Positions 5,310 to 6,657 of a DNA stretch of 6,657 nucleotides are shown here, piece by piece; positions within the stretch are counted from its first letter, which is position 1; each line of letters begins with the position of its first letter. Both the position numbers and the translations under genes were made by a program. This stretch comes from Ruminococcus sp. UBA4385 (lineage in GTDB: Bacteria > Bacillota_A > Clostridia > Oscillospirales > Ruminococcaceae), in NCBI GenBank assembly GCA_002391065.1, contig DGRP01000053.1:1-6657 (forward strand), read 5' to 3'. Under the pieces are notes generated by a model. It did not search any database, had not been told where the DNA came from, and was given only the letters and a program-made list of their open reading frames with translations.

Positions 5310-5999
5310 ATGAACCGACAAAACATAAAACGCAGGCTCACAGGACAGCACCAGATGTCAGAGGCATTTGTGCTGGCGGCTCTGCTTGCATTCTGCGGCG
5401 GCTTTCAGGATGCGTACACCTATCTTCTGAGAGATCAGGTGTTTGCAAATGCCCAGACGGGAAACGTAGTTCTAATGAGCACCGAGTTTATAGACGGCAA
5501 ATGGAGCGCCTCTCTAAGGCACCTGATACCGCTTATATCCTTTGCGGCAGGCATTTTTATTGCAGAGTGGATCCAGGTTAAGTTCAAGGAGTCTAAAAAG
5601 CTGCACTGGAGACAGATCGTCCTCATTATAGAAATGCTTATTATGATTTCTGTGGGCTTCTTTCCGCAAAGCCTGAACCTTTCGGCAAACTGCCTTGTGT
5701 CATTTTCCTGTGCTATGCAGGTGCAGTCATTCAGAACAGTCAGCGGAAACGCTTATGCAAGTACAATGTGTATCGGCAATATCCGAAGTGCAGTTACCTC
5801 GCTGAGTGAATACATCAGAACGAAAAGACGCTCATACAGGGATACGGCTCTCCACTATTTCGGAGTTATAGCCGTTTTCGCAATGGGAGCAGGTATCTGC
5901 GGACAGATAACACCGCACCTCGGAGTAAAAACTATATGGCTGTCACTGCCTATATTGTTCCTGTCGCTCCTTATGATGGAGCTTGACAGGGAGAAGTAG
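5310..5999 (+). CDS. DUF1275 (YoaK family) integral membrane protein
   Basis: A 229-residue, mostly hydrophobic protein with about six membrane spans (roughly 19-36, 66-88, 103-118, 125-140, 182-200 and 205-223). The N-terminal third has the family's marks: FCGGFQDAYTY (28-38) and AQTGNVVLMS (48-57). Another conserved patch, CAMQVQSFR (134-142), is followed by NAYASTMCIGNIRSA (147-161). The family is widespread but its function is not established; a transporter-like role is usually supposed. It starts 14 bases after the glutamine-synthetase-like stop codon. The ribosome site is weak (GGGAAG about 8 bases upstream), so translation may be coupled to the gene before. Its place between a glutamine synthetase relative and an ANTAR regulator suggests a link to nitrogen or amino-acid traffic, but that is inference. 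Confidence 0.9.
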   Translation: MNRQNIKRRLTGQHQMSEAFVLAALLAFCGGFQDAYTYLLRDQVFANAQTGNVVLMSTEFIDGKWSASLRHLIPLISFAAGIFIAEWIQVKFKESKKLHWRQIVLIIEMLIMISVGFFPQSLNLSANCLVSFSCAMQVQSFRTVSGNAYASTMCIGNIRSAVTSLSEYIRTKRRSYRDTALHYFGVIAVFAMGAGICGQITPHLGVKTIWLSLPILFLSLLMMELDREK

Positions 6000-6035
6000 G
6001 CTTCGGAAAAAAACTACGAAAGGAGAGAAGCGTAT

Positions 6036-6605
6036 ATGGAACGCATACTGATAGTGTCCTCGGGCAATCAGGCTGTGGGTGTGCTGACAAAGCTTATTAA
6101 AGAGCTCTACAGCGGCTGCAGGATAAGCGTTGCCGAGACAGCAACTGATGCAAAGCGTACAGTCTCAAACACTGAGCTTGACTGCGTGATAATTAACGCT
6201 CCTCTCCGGGACGATTACGGAAAGGAGCTCTGCGAGATAGTCTCAAGTGACACCGACGCTTCCATTATATTCATTGCAAAGGCAGAAAACTGCGATATGC
6301 TCTGGGAGCAGATGGAAGACCTCGGGGCGATGATAATTCCGAAGCCCCTGAGCAGAACTGATTTTTACCGTGCTGTCCGTTTTGCGGATTCGGCAAGAAG
6401 CAGAATGCTCGGCATACGCTCTGAGAACTTCAAGCTGAAAAAGAAGCTTGATGAAATAAGAGTAATAAACCGTGCAAAGCTTGCTCTGATGACCTACCTC
6501 GGCTTTACCGAACAGCAGGCTCACCGTTACATAGAAAAGGAAGCTATGGATATGCGCTGTACAAAGCTTGAAATATCCGAAAAAGTAATAAGAATGTACG
6601 GATAA
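6036..6605 (+). CDS. ANTAR-domain RNA-binding antiterminator with a pseudo-receiver domain
   Basis: A 189-residue protein of the AmiR/NasR type. Residues 1-118 fold like a response-regulator receiver (ERILIVSS at the start, IIPKPL with Lys103 near the end). However, the phosphorylated Asp is Asn54 (VIINAPL), the acidic pair is SerSer (8-9) and the switch Thr is Ala81, so it should not be phosphorylated. Residues about 120-140 form a charged linker helix. The ANTAR domain fills about 138-189, with NRAKLALMTYLGFTEQQAH and EAMDMRCTKLEISEKVI. ANTAR domains bind paired RNA hairpins and stop premature termination. In Clostridium saccharobutylicum an ANTAR protein (NitR) encoded beside glnA controls glutamine synthetase, so the pairing here is meaningful. 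AAAGGAGAG lies just upstream of the ATG. It is the last gene of the three-gene operon, 36 bases after DUF1275. Confidence 0.93.
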   Translation: MERILIVSSGNQAVGVLTKLIKELYSGCRISVAETATDAKRTVSNTELDCVIINAPLRDDYGKELCEIVSSDTDASIIFIAKAENCDMLWEQMEDLGAMIIPKPLSRTDFYRAVRFADSARSRMLGIRSENFKLKKKLDEIRVINRAKLALMTYLGFTEQQAHRYIEKEAMDMRCTKLEISEKVIRMYG

Positions 6606-6609
6606 AGAA

Positions 6610-6633
6610 ATCCCCTCTGAATTACAGAGGGAT
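6610..6633 (+). other. Hairpin 1 after the ANTAR gene
   Basis: CCCTCTG and CAGAGGG form a 7-bp stem around AATTA, extended by an A-T pair on each side of a bulged C. It starts a few bases after the stop codon. No T run follows it, so alone it is not a standard terminator; it may protect the 3' end or pair functionally with the next hairpin. Confidence 0.55.
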
Positions 6634-6634
6634 C

Positions 6635-6657
6635 AGCTTGTTGCAAAAGCTCTTTTA
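6635..6657 (+). terminator. Hairpin 2 with a T-rich tail, cut by the window end
   Basis: AGCTT and AAGCT form a short 5-bp stem around GTTGCAA, followed by CTTTTA at the window edge. It may be a weak intrinsic terminator for the operon, or part of a longer structure that continues outside the window. The short stem keeps confidence low. Confidence 0.35.

Overview
The window looks like chromosomal DNA from a Gram-positive, moderate-GC anaerobe of the Clostridia, most likely a Ruminococcus-like member of the Oscillospiraceae. The evidence is strong AGGAG-type ribosome sites, consensus -35/-10 promoters with 17-base spacers and the mix of gene families. The species assignment is inference. There is no CRISPR array, transposase or other recognisable mobile gene.

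Left part, all on the minus strand (about 1-3790). A CorC/HlyC-type CBS-domain protein (2813-3673) and a transglutaminase-like lipoprotein (1528-2775) form a two-gene unit behind one promoter (3748-3776). A two-span membrane protein resembling a SipW/ER-type signal peptidase follows (273-1370), with its own promoter (1463-1491) and a strong terminator (240-269). After the terminator come a perfect-consensus promoter (129-157) and a tRNA-Val(UAC) gene (18-90). The tRNA's two acceptor strands do not pair properly.

Right part, all on the plus strand (about 3900-6657). From a divergent promoter (3911-3939) runs an apparent operon of three genes: a glutamine-synthetase-fold protein (3976-5295), a DUF1275/YoaK-family membrane protein (5310-5999) and an ANTAR-domain RNA-binding regulator (6036-6605). 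The window ends in two tandem hairpins that may be a terminator or a regulatory RNA.

A repeated theme is protein folds that have lost their chemistry. The signal-peptidase-like protein has Ala and Phe where the catalytic Ser and His are expected. The glutamine-synthetase-like protein lacks several ammonium-site, metal and active-site residues. The ANTAR regulator's receiver domain has Asn instead of the phosphorylated Asp. The most interesting hypothesis is that the plus-strand operon is a nitrogen- or amino-acid-sensing module, in which a non-catalytic glutamine-synthetase relative signals to a non-phosphorylated antiterminator, perhaps with the membrane protein between them taking part. This is inference from motif reading and gene order.
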